Positions 18,717-27,527 of a stretch of 64,000 bases of DNA are shown here, in pieces. This DNA comes from Thioalkalivibrio sp. ALMg11 (GTDB lineage: Bacteria; Pseudomonadota; Gammaproteobacteria; Ectothiorhodospirales; Ectothiorhodospiraceae), in assembly GCF_000377905.1 (NCBI RefSeq), contig NZ_KB898872.1:285884-349883 (forward strand), in the 5' to 3' direction. Under the pieces are notes generated by a model. That model made no database searches. It saw only the letters and a list, made by a program, of their open reading frames with translations, and had not been told where the DNA came from. The position numbers were made by a program, and so were the translations under genes. Within the stretch, counting starts at the first letter, position 1, and each line of letters starts with the position of its first letter.

Positions 18717-19043
18717 TCAGAACGGTAGCTTCATGCCGGCCGGCAGGCCCATGCCCTCGGTCAGGTTTCCCATGCGCTCCTGCGTGGTGGACTCGACCTT
18801 CTGCACCGCGTCGTTGATCGCGGCGGCCACCAGGTCTTCGAGCATGTCGCGATCATCGTCGAACAGGCTGGGATCGATCTTCACGCGGCGCGCGGCGTAC
18901 TTGCCGGTCAACACCACGCTGACCAGCCCGCCGCCGGCCTGGCCCTCGATCTCCATCTCGGCCAGCTCGGCCTGCACCTTCTGCATGTCTTCCTGCATCT
19001 TCTGGGCCTGCTTCATCAGGCCACCCATGCCACCTTTCATCAT
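18717..19043 (-). CDS. ybaB: Nucleoid-associated protein YbaB/EbfC family
   Basis: This 108-residue small DNA-binding protein is usually encoded between dnaX and recR, as here. The N-terminus is a methionine- and glutamine-rich helix ([18 protein letters not shown]), followed by the family core [18 protein letters not shown] and [14 protein letters not shown]. It overlaps no neighbour; the gap to dnaX is 51 bases. Confidence 0.95.
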   Translation of the reverse strand: MMKGGMGGLMKQAQKMQEDMQKVQAELAEMEIEGQAGGGLVSVVLTGKYAARRVKIDPSLFDDDRDMLEDLVAAAINDAVQKVESTTQERMGNLTEGMGLPAGMKLPF

Positions 19044-19094
19044 CGGTTCGATCTCCTGCCCCGCACAACGGCGGGTTTGTCCGTATTCGACGGG

Positions 19095-20939
19095 TTAGCG
19101 CGGGGCCGACGACGCGTCGCCCGCGGAGTTGTCTTCGTTTGTTTCGCGAATGCGCACCGCGCCCAGTTCGGCGCCAAATTCCTGACCCAGGGCCTGAACC
19201 ACCGGGTCCTCGCGCATGGTCGTCTCGGCGCTAGCCTGACGCTCTGCCGAGGCGGCCGCAAGCCGCGCCGCGGGCGTCGTCTCCGACGGTTCGGACTGGT
19301 TGACGATCTCCAGGCGGAGCGAGTGGCCCAGCGTCTTCTCCAGCGCTTCCTTCAGGCGGGTCTTGGCCCGGTCGGTACACAACATACCCGGGGTTACCGC
19401 AATCACCACGCACTCCTGGTCATGCTTGCGCAGCTCCGCGTGCAGGGCGAGTTCGCGCACGGTCCCCATGGGCAGACCCTCGGCAAAACGATGCCAGTCG
19501 AACATCCCGTCCGCGGCCACTGCGGGTGCGACCGGTTCCGCAGTCGAAGATGCCGCCTGCGTGGCCTGTCGCGGCGGTGCCTCGTGGTGCGTGGACTCAC
19601 CGGGATGCGCCTGCGGCGTGGATGCCTCCCGCGGAGGTGGCGGCTCGCTCACCCTCTCGCGGGGCGGCGGCGAGTTTTCCCCGGTGCGCGAGGCCGCCTG
19701 CGCGGCCGATTTCGGCTCGGCCGGTTCGACTGCAGCGGGTCGCGCCGCGGGCGCGGCATTACGGGAGGGCGCGGCACGCGGCGCAGCCGCTTCCCCGCGC
19801 GCCGCGGCCGGCCGCCGTTCGGCCTGGCCCTCGTCCTCCCCAGACCCCGGGGCTGGCTCCGGGCGAAAGGCCAGCAGGCGCAGCAGGGTCATCTCCACGC
19901 CCATGCGCGCGTCCGGCGCGTAGGGCAGATCACGCACCCCGTGGATCAGGATCTGATAGGCCAGCTGAATGGTTTCCGGGTCGACCCGGCCGGCGGCCTC
20001 GTGTGCCCAGACCAGCGCCTCCTCGCCCGCCGCCGGTGTGGCACCGGCCACCTGCTGCACCGCCACCTGATGCACCAGCGCGGCGAGCTCGTCCAGCAGG
20101 CGCGACCAGTCGGGTCCCAGCGTCTCCAGCTCCGCCAGGCCCGCCAGCAGGGCCGGGCCGTCCCCGGCAAACACTGCATCCAGCAGCGCGGCCAGTCGCG
20201 TGCGCGGGAGCAATCCAAGCATGTCGCAGGCGTCGGATTCGCTCAGGCGGTCGCCGCCATAGGCAATCGCCTGGTCGGTCAGACTCAGGGCATCGCGCAT
20301 CGAGCCCTCGGCCGCCTCGCCCAGACGCAGCAGTGCACCCGGCTCGGCCTCGACGCCTTCGGCGGCCAGGATCCGGGTCAAGTGCTCGGCGATCATCGCC
20401 GGCGGCATCGGCTTCAGGTTGAACTGCAGGCAGCGCGACAGCACGGTGACCGGCAGCTTCTGCGGATCGGTCGTCGCCAGCAGGAACTTCACGTGTTCCG
20501 GCGGCTCCTCCAGTGTCTTCAACAAGGCGTTGAAGCTCTTCTCCGAGAGCATGTGTACCTCGTCGATCAGGTACACCTTGAAGCGCCCGGTGGTCGGGGC
20601 ATAGGAGACGTTGTCCAGAAGCTCGCGGGTGTCGTCCACCCGAGTGCGCGAGGCGGCATCCACTTCGATCAAGTCGAGGTGGCGACCCTCCGCGATCTCA
20701 ACGCAGGAACGGCACTCGCCGCAGGGCGTGGCCGTCACGCCGGTCTCGCAGTTGAGACAGCGCGCAAGAATCCGGGCAATGGAGGTCTTGCCCACCCCAC
20801 GGGTACCGGCAAACAGGTAGGCGTGGTGCAGACGTTCGCCACTCAGGGCATTGGCCAGGGCGCGCACCACATGCGGCTGCCCGACCAGGTCCTCGAAGCG
20901 CGAGGGACGCCACTTGCGGGCTAGAACCTGGTGACTCAT
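19095..20939 (-). CDS. dnaX: DNA polymerase III subunits gamma and tau
   Basis: This 614-residue clamp-loader ATPase has Walker A GTRGVGKTSI, a four-cysteine zinc module (CLNC ... PCGECRSC), the DEVHML box and an SRC sensor. A proline/alanine-rich linker (about 370-490) precedes the tau-specific C-terminal domain. The start MSHQVLARKWRPSRFEDLVG has GGGGGAGG just upstream. No A-rich slippery heptamer was found, so a shorter gamma product, if any, would have to arise differently. The SRP RNA gene lies immediately upstream on the same strand. Confidence 0.97.
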   Translation of the reverse strand: MSHQVLARKWRPSRFEDLVGQPHVVRALANALSGERLHHAYLFAGTRGVGKTSIARILARCLNCETGVTATPCGECRSCVEIAEGRHLDLIEVDAASRTRVDDTRELLDNVSYAPTTGRFKVYLIDEVHMLSEKSFNALLKTLEEPPEHVKFLLATTDPQKLPVTVLSRCLQFNLKPMPPAMIAEHLTRILAAEGVEAEPGALLRLGEAAEGSMRDALSLTDQAIAYGGDRLSESDACDMLGLLPRTRLAALLDAVFAGDGPALLAGLAELETLGPDWSRLLDELAALVHQVAVQQVAGATPAAGEEALVWAHEAAGRVDPETIQLAYQILIHGVRDLPYAPDARMGVEMTLLRLLAFRPEPAPGSGEDEGQAERRPAAARGEAAAPRAAPSRNAAPAARPAAVEPAEPKSAAQAASRTGENSPPPRERVSEPPPPREASTPQAHPGESTHHEAPPRQATQAASSTAEPVAPAVAADGMFDWHRFAEGLPMGTVRELALHAELRKHDQECVVIAVTPGMLCTDRAKTRLKEALEKTLGHSLRLEIVNQSEPSETTPAARLAAASAERQASAETTMREDPVVQALGQEFGAELGAVRIRETNEDNSAGDASSAPR

Positions 20940-21015
20940 GCCTCCCCCGTCAGTGGAGTCTGTTGCGTGCCCGGGTGCGGGGCAATCACCGCAGGAATCT
21001 GGGCCGCAAGGAAAA

Positions 21016-21132
<117 letters not shown>

Positions 21133-21234
21133 TAACGCGGACCGCGATTCGGGCTTTCCGAATCCGGGCGGCAAGCTTCCGCATTTCCGGCGAACGCGTC
21201 AACCTTAAGACGCCACGAAGGGCCGGAACTGCCG

Positions 21235-21271
21235 ATAGCCAGAAACTAACAATCGCATAGATAACGAAAAC
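21235..21271 (+). promoter_or_regulatory. OxyR-like binding site upstream of the peroxiredoxin gene
   Basis: ATAG-N7-CTAA-N7-ATAG-N7-AAAC matches the OxyR pattern of four tetrads (ATAG/CTAT) at 7-base spacing. Tetrads one and three are exact, two has one mismatch, and four is weak. A poor -35 (TGGATC, 21272) and a -10 (TATCTT, 21295) follow directly with 17-base spacing. That is the geometry of an activator-dependent promoter. Confidence 0.5.
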
Positions 21272-21386
21272 TGGATCAATGAGAGGCCAGCCCTTATCTT
21301 GGTTCTCGTAGTCGGGCATCGGCTCGACCGAACCAAAATCCTCTTTCTGGTCTACTGCATTTAACACCCAAACAGGAGTACGAAAC

Positions 21387-22136
21387 ATGGAACTCGAAAA
21401 TCGCGAAGGTCAGCGCGTCCCGGAAGTCACCTTCCGCTGCCGCAAGGACAACGACTGGAATGACGTGCGCACGGACGACCTGTTCAAGGGTCGCAACGTG
21501 GTCGTCTTCGCCCTGCCGGGCGCGTTCACCCCGACCTGCTCGTCTGCCCACGTACCGCGCTACAACGAGCTGGCGCCGGTGCTCAAGAAGCACGGCATCG
21601 ACGAGATCGTCTGCATCTCGGTCAATGACGGCTTCGTGATGGAAGCCTGGCAGGCCGACCAACAGGCCGACCGCGTGACCTTCATCGCCGACGGCAACGG
21701 CGAGTTCACCGAACAGATGGGCATGCTGGTCGACAAGAGCGACCTCGGCTTTGGCCACCGCTCCTGGCGCTATTCGATGCTGGTGCGCGACGGTGTGATC
21801 GAGAAGCAGTTCATCGAACCGGACGAGCCGGGTGACCCCTTCGTGGTCTCCGACGCCGACACCATGCTCGCCCACGTCGCCCCGGATGCGGCCTGCCCCG
21901 ACGACGTGGTCGTCTTCACCAAGCCGGGCTGCCCGTACTGCGCCAGCGCCAAGGAAATGCTGGACAAGGCCGGTCTCGACTACGAAGAGATCGTGCTGGG
22001 CCGCGACGCCAGCCTGCGCAGCCTGCGTGCCGCCACCGGCGCAATGACCGTGCCGCAGGTATTTGTCGGGGGTCAGCGCATCGGCGGCGCGGAAGATCTG
22101 CAGGCGTGGATCTCCCGCGAGAAAAAGGCGGCGTAA
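21387..22136 (+). CDS. Hybrid peroxiredoxin-glutaredoxin
   Basis: This 249-residue protein fuses a Prx5-type peroxiredoxin (about 1-165) to a glutaredoxin (about 172-245). It reduces hydroperoxides with glutathione as electron donor. The peroxidatic cysteine is C51 in [10 protein letters not shown]; the glutaredoxin site is CPYC at 182-185, and TVPQVFVGG is the glutathione-binding cis-proline loop. An upstream OxyR-like box suggests induction by peroxide. The next gene is a glutathione-reductase-type enzyme, which would complete the electron path from NAD(P)H. Confidence 0.95.
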   Translation: MELENREGQRVPEVTFRCRKDNDWNDVRTDDLFKGRNVVVFALPGAFTPTCSSAHVPRYNELAPVLKKHGIDEIVCISVNDGFVMEAWQADQQADRVTFIADGNGEFTEQMGMLVDKSDLGFGHRSWRYSMLVRDGVIEKQFIEPDEPGDPFVVSDADTMLAHVAPDAACPDDVVVFTKPGCPYCASAKEMLDKAGLDYEEIVLGRDASLRSLRAATGAMTVPQVFVGGQRIGGAEDLQAWISREKKAA

Positions 22137-22202
22137 GTCCGTCACCACCACCCGGGGCGGGTCCATGGCCCGCCCCGGATGGCCATCCGAATCACCGGGT
22201 GG

Positions 22203-22250
22203 CCATCCGTGTCCGGACGCCGACACACCCGGACGTCCGGACACGGATGG
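22203..22250. promoter_or_regulatory. 17-bp perfect inverted repeat between peroxiredoxin and reductase genes
   Basis: CCATCCGTGTCCGGACG and its exact complement enclose a 14-base loop. No T-run follows. A second, shorter hairpin (ACGACCGTG / CACGGTCGT) follows at 22259-22282. They could stabilise or separate the two messages or set their ratio. Confidence 0.6.
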
Positions 22251-22319
22251 CAAACCCTGACGACCGTGCACGCCACGGTCGTTGTGCGAAACTTTTACCA
22301 AACCCTTCGAGGAATCGAC

Positions 22320-23714
22320 ATGGAACACTACGACATCATCGTGATCGGCGGCGGTAGCGGCGGGCTGGCCGTTGCGGAACGTGCCGCCCCGCACGGCGCC
22401 CGCGTCGCCGTGTTCGACCCCCAGCCGCTGGGCGGCACCTGCGTAAACGAGGGCTGCGTGCCGAAGAAGCTCACCTGGTACGCGGCGGAGCACCTGTCGC
22501 ACGCCCGCGAGGCCGGCGAGTTCGGTGTGGACGTCGAGGTCAAGGGCATCCGCTACGCCGACCTGGCAAACAAGCGCCAGGCGATGCTGAAGGACCTGAA
22601 TCAGTACTGGTCCGGTCAGCTGGAGAAGATGGGTGTCACCCACATCCCGGAGCGCGCCCGTCTGGCCGACAAGAACAAGGTGGTCAGCGAGAGCGGCGCC
22701 GAATACACCGCCGAACGCATCGTGCTGGCCATGGGTGGCGCGCCGCTCGTGCCGCCGCTGGAGGGCGCCGAGCTGGGCGCAACCTCCGACGACTTCTTCG
22801 AGTGGACCGAGCTGCCGGAATCCATCGCCGTCATCGGCGGAGGCTACATCGGCCTGGAAATGGCCGGCATGCTGCGCTCCATGGGCGTGAAGACCGACGT
22901 GGTCGCGATGGAGGACCGCGTGTTGGAGATGGCCGACCCGATGATCTCGCAGGCGCTGGACCAGCATATGGAGCACCAGGGCATCCGCCGCCATCTGGGC
23001 ATGAAGGCCGCGGGCCTGGGCGGCAAGCCCGGCGCAGTCACCGTCAAACTGGATGGCGGCAAGGAACTTGGGCCGTACGAGAAGGTGCTGTGGGCCGTCG
23101 GTCGCAAGCCGGCCACCCAGGACATGGGCCTGGAAGAGGCCGGCGTCGAAATCGCCCGCGACGGCACCATCCCGGTGGACGAATGGCAGGCCACCAACGT
23201 CGACGGCATCTATGCCGTGGGCGACATTATCGGCAAGGGCCCGCTGACCCCGGTCGCGATTGCCGCCGGCCGCCGCCTTGCCGACCACTGGTATGCCCCG
23301 GAGAGCAACCCGGTGCCGGTGGACTACGACCAGATCCCCACAGTCACCTTCACCCACCCGACCGCGGGCATGGTCGGCCTGACCGAGCCGCAGGCAGTCG
23401 AGCAGCACGGCGACTCCGTGCGCGTCTACGAGACCCAGTTCGGCGGGCTGAACCGTGCCTTCGCCGAGGGCGAGGTGCCGCCGGTGGCGATGAAGCTGGT
23501 CTGCGCCGGGGACGACGAAAAGGTCGTTGGCATCCACATGATCGGTGTCAACGTCGACGAGATGCTGCAGGGCTTTGCGGTGGCCGTGCGCATGGGCGCA
23601 ACCAAGCGCGACCTGGACCTGACCATCCCGCTGCACCCGACCAGCGCCGAGGAACTGGTCACCCTGAAGGAAGGCCGCCCGGGCCGCCAGGACGGGCTGG
23701 CCAAGGCCGCCTGA
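22320..23714 (+). CDS. gor: Glutathione-disulfide reductase-type flavoprotein
   Basis: This 464-residue FAD pyridine-nucleotide disulfide oxidoreductase probably reduces oxidised glutathione. FAD site IGGGSGGLAVAE; redox pair GGTCVNEGCVPKK (the glutathione-reductase form of the CxxxxC site); nucleotide site GGGYIGLEMAG; C-terminal catalytic HPTSAEE. ATG at 22320 follows GAGGAA; the upstream in-frame extension has no family match. The nucleotide loop lacks the usual arginine pair of NADPH enzymes as far as I can read, so cofactor preference is open. It is paired with the peroxiredoxin-glutaredoxin gene. Confidence 0.9.
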   Translation: MEHYDIIVIGGGSGGLAVAERAAPHGARVAVFDPQPLGGTCVNEGCVPKKLTWYAAEHLSHAREAGEFGVDVEVKGIRYADLANKRQAMLKDLNQYWSGQLEKMGVTHIPERARLADKNKVVSESGAEYTAERIVLAMGGAPLVPPLEGAELGATSDDFFEWTELPESIAVIGGGYIGLEMAGMLRSMGVKTDVVAMEDRVLEMADPMISQALDQHMEHQGIRRHLGMKAAGLGGKPGAVTVKLDGGKELGPYEKVLWAVGRKPATQDMGLEEAGVEIARDGTIPVDEWQATNVDGIYAVGDIIGKGPLTPVAIAAGRRLADHWYAPESNPVPVDYDQIPTVTFTHPTAGMVGLTEPQAVEQHGDSVRVYETQFGGLNRAFAEGEVPPVAMKLVCAGDDEKVVGIHMIGVNVDEMLQGFAVAVRMGATKRDLDLTIPLHPTSAEELVTLKEGRPGRQDGLAKAA

Positions 23715-23742
23715 GGGTCGCCCCACCGCCCTCCCCACGCAT

Positions 23743-23780
23743 AACGCCGCGCCGGCAACCGACCGGGGCGGCGTTCCTTT
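23743..23780 (+). terminator. Terminator after the glutathione reductase gene
   Basis: AACGCCGC and GCGGCGTT form an 8-bp stem with a GC-rich loop, followed by CCTTTG. It is 28 bases after the stop codon. Confidence 0.6.
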
Positions 23781-23819
23781 GTGGGGTATTGCAAGCGGGT
23801 TCTTGCCCCGCATGTGTCT

Positions 23820-24002
23820 TCAGAGGCGCCCGCCCACCGAGGCGGCGAATGCGTCGCGCGTGAAGTCCCTGTCACTGTCACGGTCACGGTCACGGTCATC
23901 GCGTTCGTACTCGGCGCGAACGCAGGAAGCGGTCCAGATCCACCTGCGCGCCCTGACCATAGAGCGGGTCCACGCCATCGTTGTCAGCAAGATCGCTTTC
24001 AT
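23820..24002 (-). pseudogene. Decayed small gene with GTCACG hexamer repeat
   Basis: On the minus strand an ATG (24002) behind AGGAAGGGGA opens a 60-codon frame ending in an Arg/Asp alternation (DDRDRDRDSDRD), encoded by about four GTCACG-type hexamers at 23875-23902. The neighbouring frame reads ESDLADNDGVDPLYGQGAQV, which looks more like protein, so a frameshift within a former gene is likely. I recognise no family. The rest of 23781-24311 shows no gene; it includes an AT-rich stretch around 24030-24130. Confidence 0.25.
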
Positions 24003-24185
24003 GTTCGCGTCCCCTTCCTGATCGTAATCGAAATGTAAAATTTCTTGACTGCCCTAAAGGCGCCGGCGATTTTCCCGCAGCCCTGCAGGTAGAAGAAGAA
24101 AAAATGCGTAATTCATTTTCAAAAACTTGCAAAACAGCACCACCCCGAAACCCGGCTCGTGATACCGCGCACGCCCACAGAACCG

Positions 24186-24241
24186 AAAAGGCTGATGGGC
24201 GAACCGCCATCCGCTCATGGCGACCCACCCACCAGCCTTTT
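24186..24241. terminator. Bidirectional terminator
   Basis: AAAAGGCTGATGGG pairs with CCCACCAGCCTTTT around a longer loop. T-runs occur on both strands. It lies about 70 bases beyond the stop of the minus-strand lipoprotein gene. Confidence 0.6.
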
Positions 24242-24311
24242 GTTTCCTGATTGCCGTATCCGTTTGACCGAATCCCTTTCCGACCCAGCCCCACCGCACG
24301 GCGACCACTGA

Positions 24312-24605
24312 TCAATCCATGTCGCGCGGCGGATCCTCCTCGGAGAACTCGTCGTCATGCCCCGCGGGGCCGGATTCACCCTCTTGCACCTCATCCTCAT
24401 CCTCGCGCAGATCCTCGATCCAGCCACGCAGGTCCTCGTCCATCTCCTCGACCGTCTCGCCGGCCTCCTGCGCCGGGCCCGGGTCGGAACAGCCCGCCAG
24501 CATGCCGCCAAGCCCCAGAATCAGGGCAACCGCATATACCGGAAGCGGCAGGAATAGGGACGGACCATCGGCATCCTTGCGTGGTTTTCGCATAACGCTA
24601 TTCAT
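24312..24605 (-). CDS. Small acidic lipoprotein
   Basis: This 97-residue protein has a lipoprotein signal: PVYAVALILGLGGMLAGCSD, with lipobox LAGC at about 44-47. The mature part is very acidic and probably helical (ETVEEMDEDLRGWIEDLRED), ending EEDPPRDMD. The start MNSVMRKP is preceded by GGAGGG. A neighbouring ATG three bases earlier is ATGCAATGA, a two-codon dead end. No family was recognised. An acidic surface would suit a halophilic host. Confidence 0.6.
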   Translation of the reverse strand: MNSVMRKPRKDADGPSLFLPLPVYAVALILGLGGMLAGCSDPGPAQEAGETVEEMDEDLRGWIEDLREDEDEVQEGESGPAGHDDEFSEEDPPRDMD

Positions 24606-24944
24606 TGCATGTTCCCTCCAGGAATTCTTTTCCAGGGCGCGCCGATCAATGCTTCCCAATCCATGAAGAGGCAACATGGTTGTGCCGACCCCGGGACCAT
24701 ATCCCGCCATACACCGAAGCCGTCCTGAACAGGTTCACATTTCCCCACCCGACACACTGTCATCCGATGAAAAACCCACAGCGAGGATCACCCACCAGCC
24801 CCCAGTGTGTCCTTGATGGATACACCCGGTCGCCAATGGGAATTCGAAACTGAGAACTGGTACGCCAAGCCGAATACAAGAAACGATCGGGCAGCGAATT
24901 CTGGCCTACACTCAGAATCCACAAGATTCGAAAGGAGAGAACCA

Positions 24945-25109
24945 ATGCTGGGATGGGCACTACTTTTCCTGATCGTTGCGATCATCGCGGGCGCCCTGGG
25001 GCTAAGCGGGATTGCCGGGGCCGCCACGCAAATCGCCTGGATCCTGTTTGTCGTGGGCCTGATCCTGGCGGTGGTGTTCTTCGTCACCGGCAGGCGCCCC
25101 CCGGTGTAA
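24945..25109 (+). CDS. DUF1328 small membrane protein (YtjA family)
   Basis: This 54-residue protein has two transmembrane segments ([19 protein letters not shown] and [19 protein letters not shown]), typical of the DUF1328/YtjA family. The start MLGWALLF has AAGGAGAG upstream. Members are often stress-induced, but no function is established. It lies alone between the lipoprotein and the acetate operon. Confidence 0.85.
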   Translation: MLGWALLFLIVAIIAGALGLSGIAGAATQIAWILFVVGLILAVVFFVTGRRPPV

Positions 25110-25203
25110 CGAAGGCTTGCTGACGGCCGGGCGAATGCGAACGCCGGCATTCGCCTTCGCCTCCCCTACGCCGTGGCCCGGTGTAACGAGAAGAAACACG
25201 CGT

Positions 25204-25218
25204 GTTACGCAACGTAAC
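25204..25218. promoter_or_regulatory. Palindrome GTTACG-CAA-CGTAAC upstream of the sigma-54 promoter
   Basis: A perfect 6-bp inverted repeat with a 3-base centre lies 52 bases upstream of the -24 element. Related half-sites GTGTAACGA occur further upstream near 25104 and 25181. The arrangement would suit an enhancer-binding activator. This is an inference. Confidence 0.35.
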
Positions 25219-25269
25219 GCGCGGACAGACCGCTTGACCACAACCTGCTGATTCCCGGGGATCAACGGA

Positions 25270-25286
25270 TTGGCGTACAACTTGCA
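25270..25286 (+). promoter_or_regulatory. Sigma-54 promoter of the acetate-uptake operon
   Basis: TTGGCGTACAACTTGCA has the invariant GG (25272-25273) and GC (25284-25285) exactly ten bases apart, with TTGGC and TTGCA matching the -24/-12 consensus. The first gene starts 52 bases downstream. Sigma-54 control implies an AAA+ activator, not present in the window. Confidence 0.7.
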
Positions 25287-25338
25287 GCAAACACCCCAAA
25301 CGTGAACACCACATCACTTTGGGGATGCCGCTACCGCC

Positions 25339-27213
25339 ATGTCCGACGCGCTCGACAGCACCCGGGAGTTCCTCGGCGCCCACGCCCCGTTCGACCAGCT
25401 CGAGACGGACGCGCTGGAGTTCCTCCTGCCGCGGCTGGAGAGCCGCTTCTACGCCCGTGGTGCGCGCATCACCGACCCCGAGGCCGGGCCCGCCCAGCGC
25501 TTCCACATCATCCGCCAGGGCCGCATCCGCGGCGAGACCCCCAGCGAGGACGAACAGCTCTCCGGCAAGGCCTGGGAGCTGATCCCCGGCGAATGCTTCC
25601 CGATCGGCGCCCTGCTCGGCCGCCGCGCGGTGCACACCGTGCACCGCGCGGCCGAGGACACCGTCTGTCTGGAACTAAGCCTGGAGGACTTCGACCGCCT
25701 GCGCACCCGTTCGCGGATCTTCAACGACTTCTGCACGCGACGCCTGGCCAATCTGCTGGACCGCCTGCAGCAGGGCCTGGACACCCTGTCGGCCCGCGAC
25801 GGCGGCGCCGGACAACTCAACACGCCGCTGGTCCTGCGCCTGGCGCGCAGTCCGGTCACCTGCCGCCCGGACACCCGGCTGCGCGACGTCCTGACCACCA
25901 TGCGCGACGAGCGCGTCGGCTCGATCGTCGCGGTGGACGACAACCAGCGGCCGGTGGGCATCTTCACCCTGCATGACCTGCTCGCGCGCGTGGCGCTCGC
26001 GGATGTCGACCTCGACACCCCAGTCGCGGCCGTGATGACCCCCGACCCGGTGGCGCTGGAGGAGAGCGCCCCGGGCTTCGAGGGTATCGAGGCGATGACC
26101 GAGCACGGCATGACCCACCTGTGCGTGGTGCGCGACGGGCGCCTGGTCGGCGTGCTGGGCGAACGCGACCTGCTGACCAGCCAGCCGTTGACCCTGGACG
26201 GCCTGGTACGCGCGCTCCGCCGCGCCGACTCCGTCGCCGCAATCGCCGAACGCCTGCGCCAGGTGCCTCGTCTGATCGAGGCGGTGGCAGGCCAGGGGGC
26301 CGAGGCCGATCAGGTCCTGCGCCTCATCACGCGCCTCAACGAACACGCCACCCGCCGGGTGCTGGCGCTGCTGCGCGCCGAGCACGAGGCGATCGAGGGC
26401 ATCGACTTCACCTGGCTGGCGTTCGGCTCCCAGGCGCGCGAGGAGCAGGCCCTGGTCACCGATCAGGACAACGGCATCCTGTTCGACGCCGAGGCCAGCG
26501 ACGCGGACGCAATCCGCGAGCGCCTGCTGCCGTACGCGAAGGCCGTGAACCAGGCGCTGGCCGAGTGCGGGTTCATGCTGTGCCCCGGCAACATCATGGC
26601 CGGCAACCCGGAATGCTGCCTGAGCGGCCCGGAGTGGGATCAGCGCTTCACCCGCTGGATCGAGCAGGGCACGCCGGAACACCTGCTCAAGAGCAGCATC
26701 TTCTTCGACCTGCGCGCGGTGGACGGCGATGCCGGACCCGTCGAGGCGCTGCGTACCCGGCTGCTGCAGAAGACCGCCTTCAACAGCCGCTTCCGCCGCC
26801 AGATGGCTGCCAACCAGCAGATGTTCCGCCCGCCCCTGGGGCTGTTCGGCGAAATCAAGAGCGGGTCCAACGGGATCGACATCAAGAAACAGGGCCTCAC
26901 GCCCTTCGTCGACGGCGCACGGGTGATTGCGCTGGCCGCCGAGCTGCCGGCCACGCGCACCCACGAGCGCCTGGACCAGGCCGTTGCGGCCGACGTAATG
27001 CGCGCCGCCGATGCCCGGGACTACCACGCCGCCCTGCGCTACCTGCAGATGCTGCGCCTGCGCGCCCAGCAAAAGGCGCTGCGCGAGGGGCGCGACGACG
27101 ACAACCGAATCCGGCCGGAAGAGCTGGGTGCCCTGGAGGGACGGGTGCTCAAGGAGAGTTTCCGGCAGGCCCGCAAGCTGCAGGGACAGCTTGAGGTGCA
27201 ATACCAGCTGTGA
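25339..27213 (+). CDS. cNMP-binding/CBS-pair/DUF294 nucleotidyltransferase-like protein 1
   Basis: A 624-residue cytoplasmic signalling protein. Layout: cyclic-nucleotide-binding-like fold (about 10-130), two CBS domains (about 165-290; IVAVDDNQRPVGIFTLHDLL and LCVVRDGRLVGVLGERDLL), DUF294 nucleotidyltransferase core (about 350-480) with GSQAREEQALVTDQDNGILF, the G-S...D-x-D pattern of GlnD-like enzymes, and a DUF294 C-terminal domain. Such proteins are often encoded next to acetate-type sodium symporters and are thought to control them. It is the first gene behind the sigma-54 promoter. Confidence 0.9.
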   Translation: MSDALDSTREFLGAHAPFDQLETDALEFLLPRLESRFYARGARITDPEAGPAQRFHIIRQGRIRGETPSEDEQLSGKAWELIPGECFPIGALLGRRAVHTVHRAAEDTVCLELSLEDFDRLRTRSRIFNDFCTRRLANLLDRLQQGLDTLSARDGGAGQLNTPLVLRLARSPVTCRPDTRLRDVLTTMRDERVGSIVAVDDNQRPVGIFTLHDLLARVALADVDLDTPVAAVMTPDPVALEESAPGFEGIEAMTEHGMTHLCVVRDGRLVGVLGERDLLTSQPLTLDGLVRALRRADSVAAIAERLRQVPRLIEAVAGQGAEADQVLRLITRLNEHATRRVLALLRAEHEAIEGIDFTWLAFGSQAREEQALVTDQDNGILFDAEASDADAIRERLLPYAKAVNQALAECGFMLCPGNIMAGNPECCLSGPEWDQRFTRWIEQGTPEHLLKSSIFFDLRAVDGDAGPVEALRTRLLQKTAFNSRFRRQMAANQQMFRPPLGLFGEIKSGSNGIDIKKQGLTPFVDGARVIALAAELPATRTHERLDQAVAADVMRAADARDYHAALRYLQMLRLRAQQKALREGRDDDNRIRPEELGALEGRVLKESFRQARKLQGQLEVQYQL

Positions 27214-27256
27214 CGGAACACGGCAAACAACAAAACCTTACGAGAGGAGCATCGTC

Positions 27257-27520
27257 ATGTCACAAGAAGACCTGAGCCGGCAGGCCTACTGGCGGGCGCA
27301 TCTGCGTCTGCTGGGTATCTGCCTGGCAATCTGGTTCCTGGTGTCGTTCGTGCTGGGCATTCTGGTCTCCCAGCCGCTGAACGCGATCCAGCTGGGGGGC
27401 TATCCGCTGGGCTTCTGGTTCGCGCAACAGGGCTCGATCTACACCTTCATCATCCTGATCTTCGTTTATGCCTGGCGCATGAACGTCCTGGATCGCAAGT
27501 TCAACGTCCACGAGGAGTAA
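27257..27520 (+). CDS. DUF4212 small subunit of sodium:solute symporter
   Basis: This 87-residue protein has two membrane segments (LLGICLAIWFLVSFVLGILV and SIYTFIILIFVYAWRMNVLD) and the DUF4212 core NAIQLGGYPLGFWFAQQGSI. It is the small partner of VC_2705-type symporters and lies 7 bases before the large subunit. ATG at 27257 follows GAGAGGAG. Confidence 0.93.
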   Translation: MSQEDLSRQAYWRAHLRLLGICLAIWFLVSFVLGILVSQPLNAIQLGGYPLGFWFAQQGSIYTFIILIFVYAWRMNVLDRKFNVHEE

Positions 27521-27527
27521 GCCTGTC

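Noticed and set aside
19095-20939. Programmed frameshift site for a short dnaX product
   Set aside because: No A-AAA-AAG type slippery sequence was found in the expected region.
21294-23813. 839-codon minus-strand frame opposite peroxiredoxin and glutathione reductase
   Set aside because: Antisense shadow of two clear genes.
23870-23905. Short repeats GTCACG as a CRISPR or VNTR array
   Set aside because: Units are six bases with no spacers; a coding microsatellite fits better.
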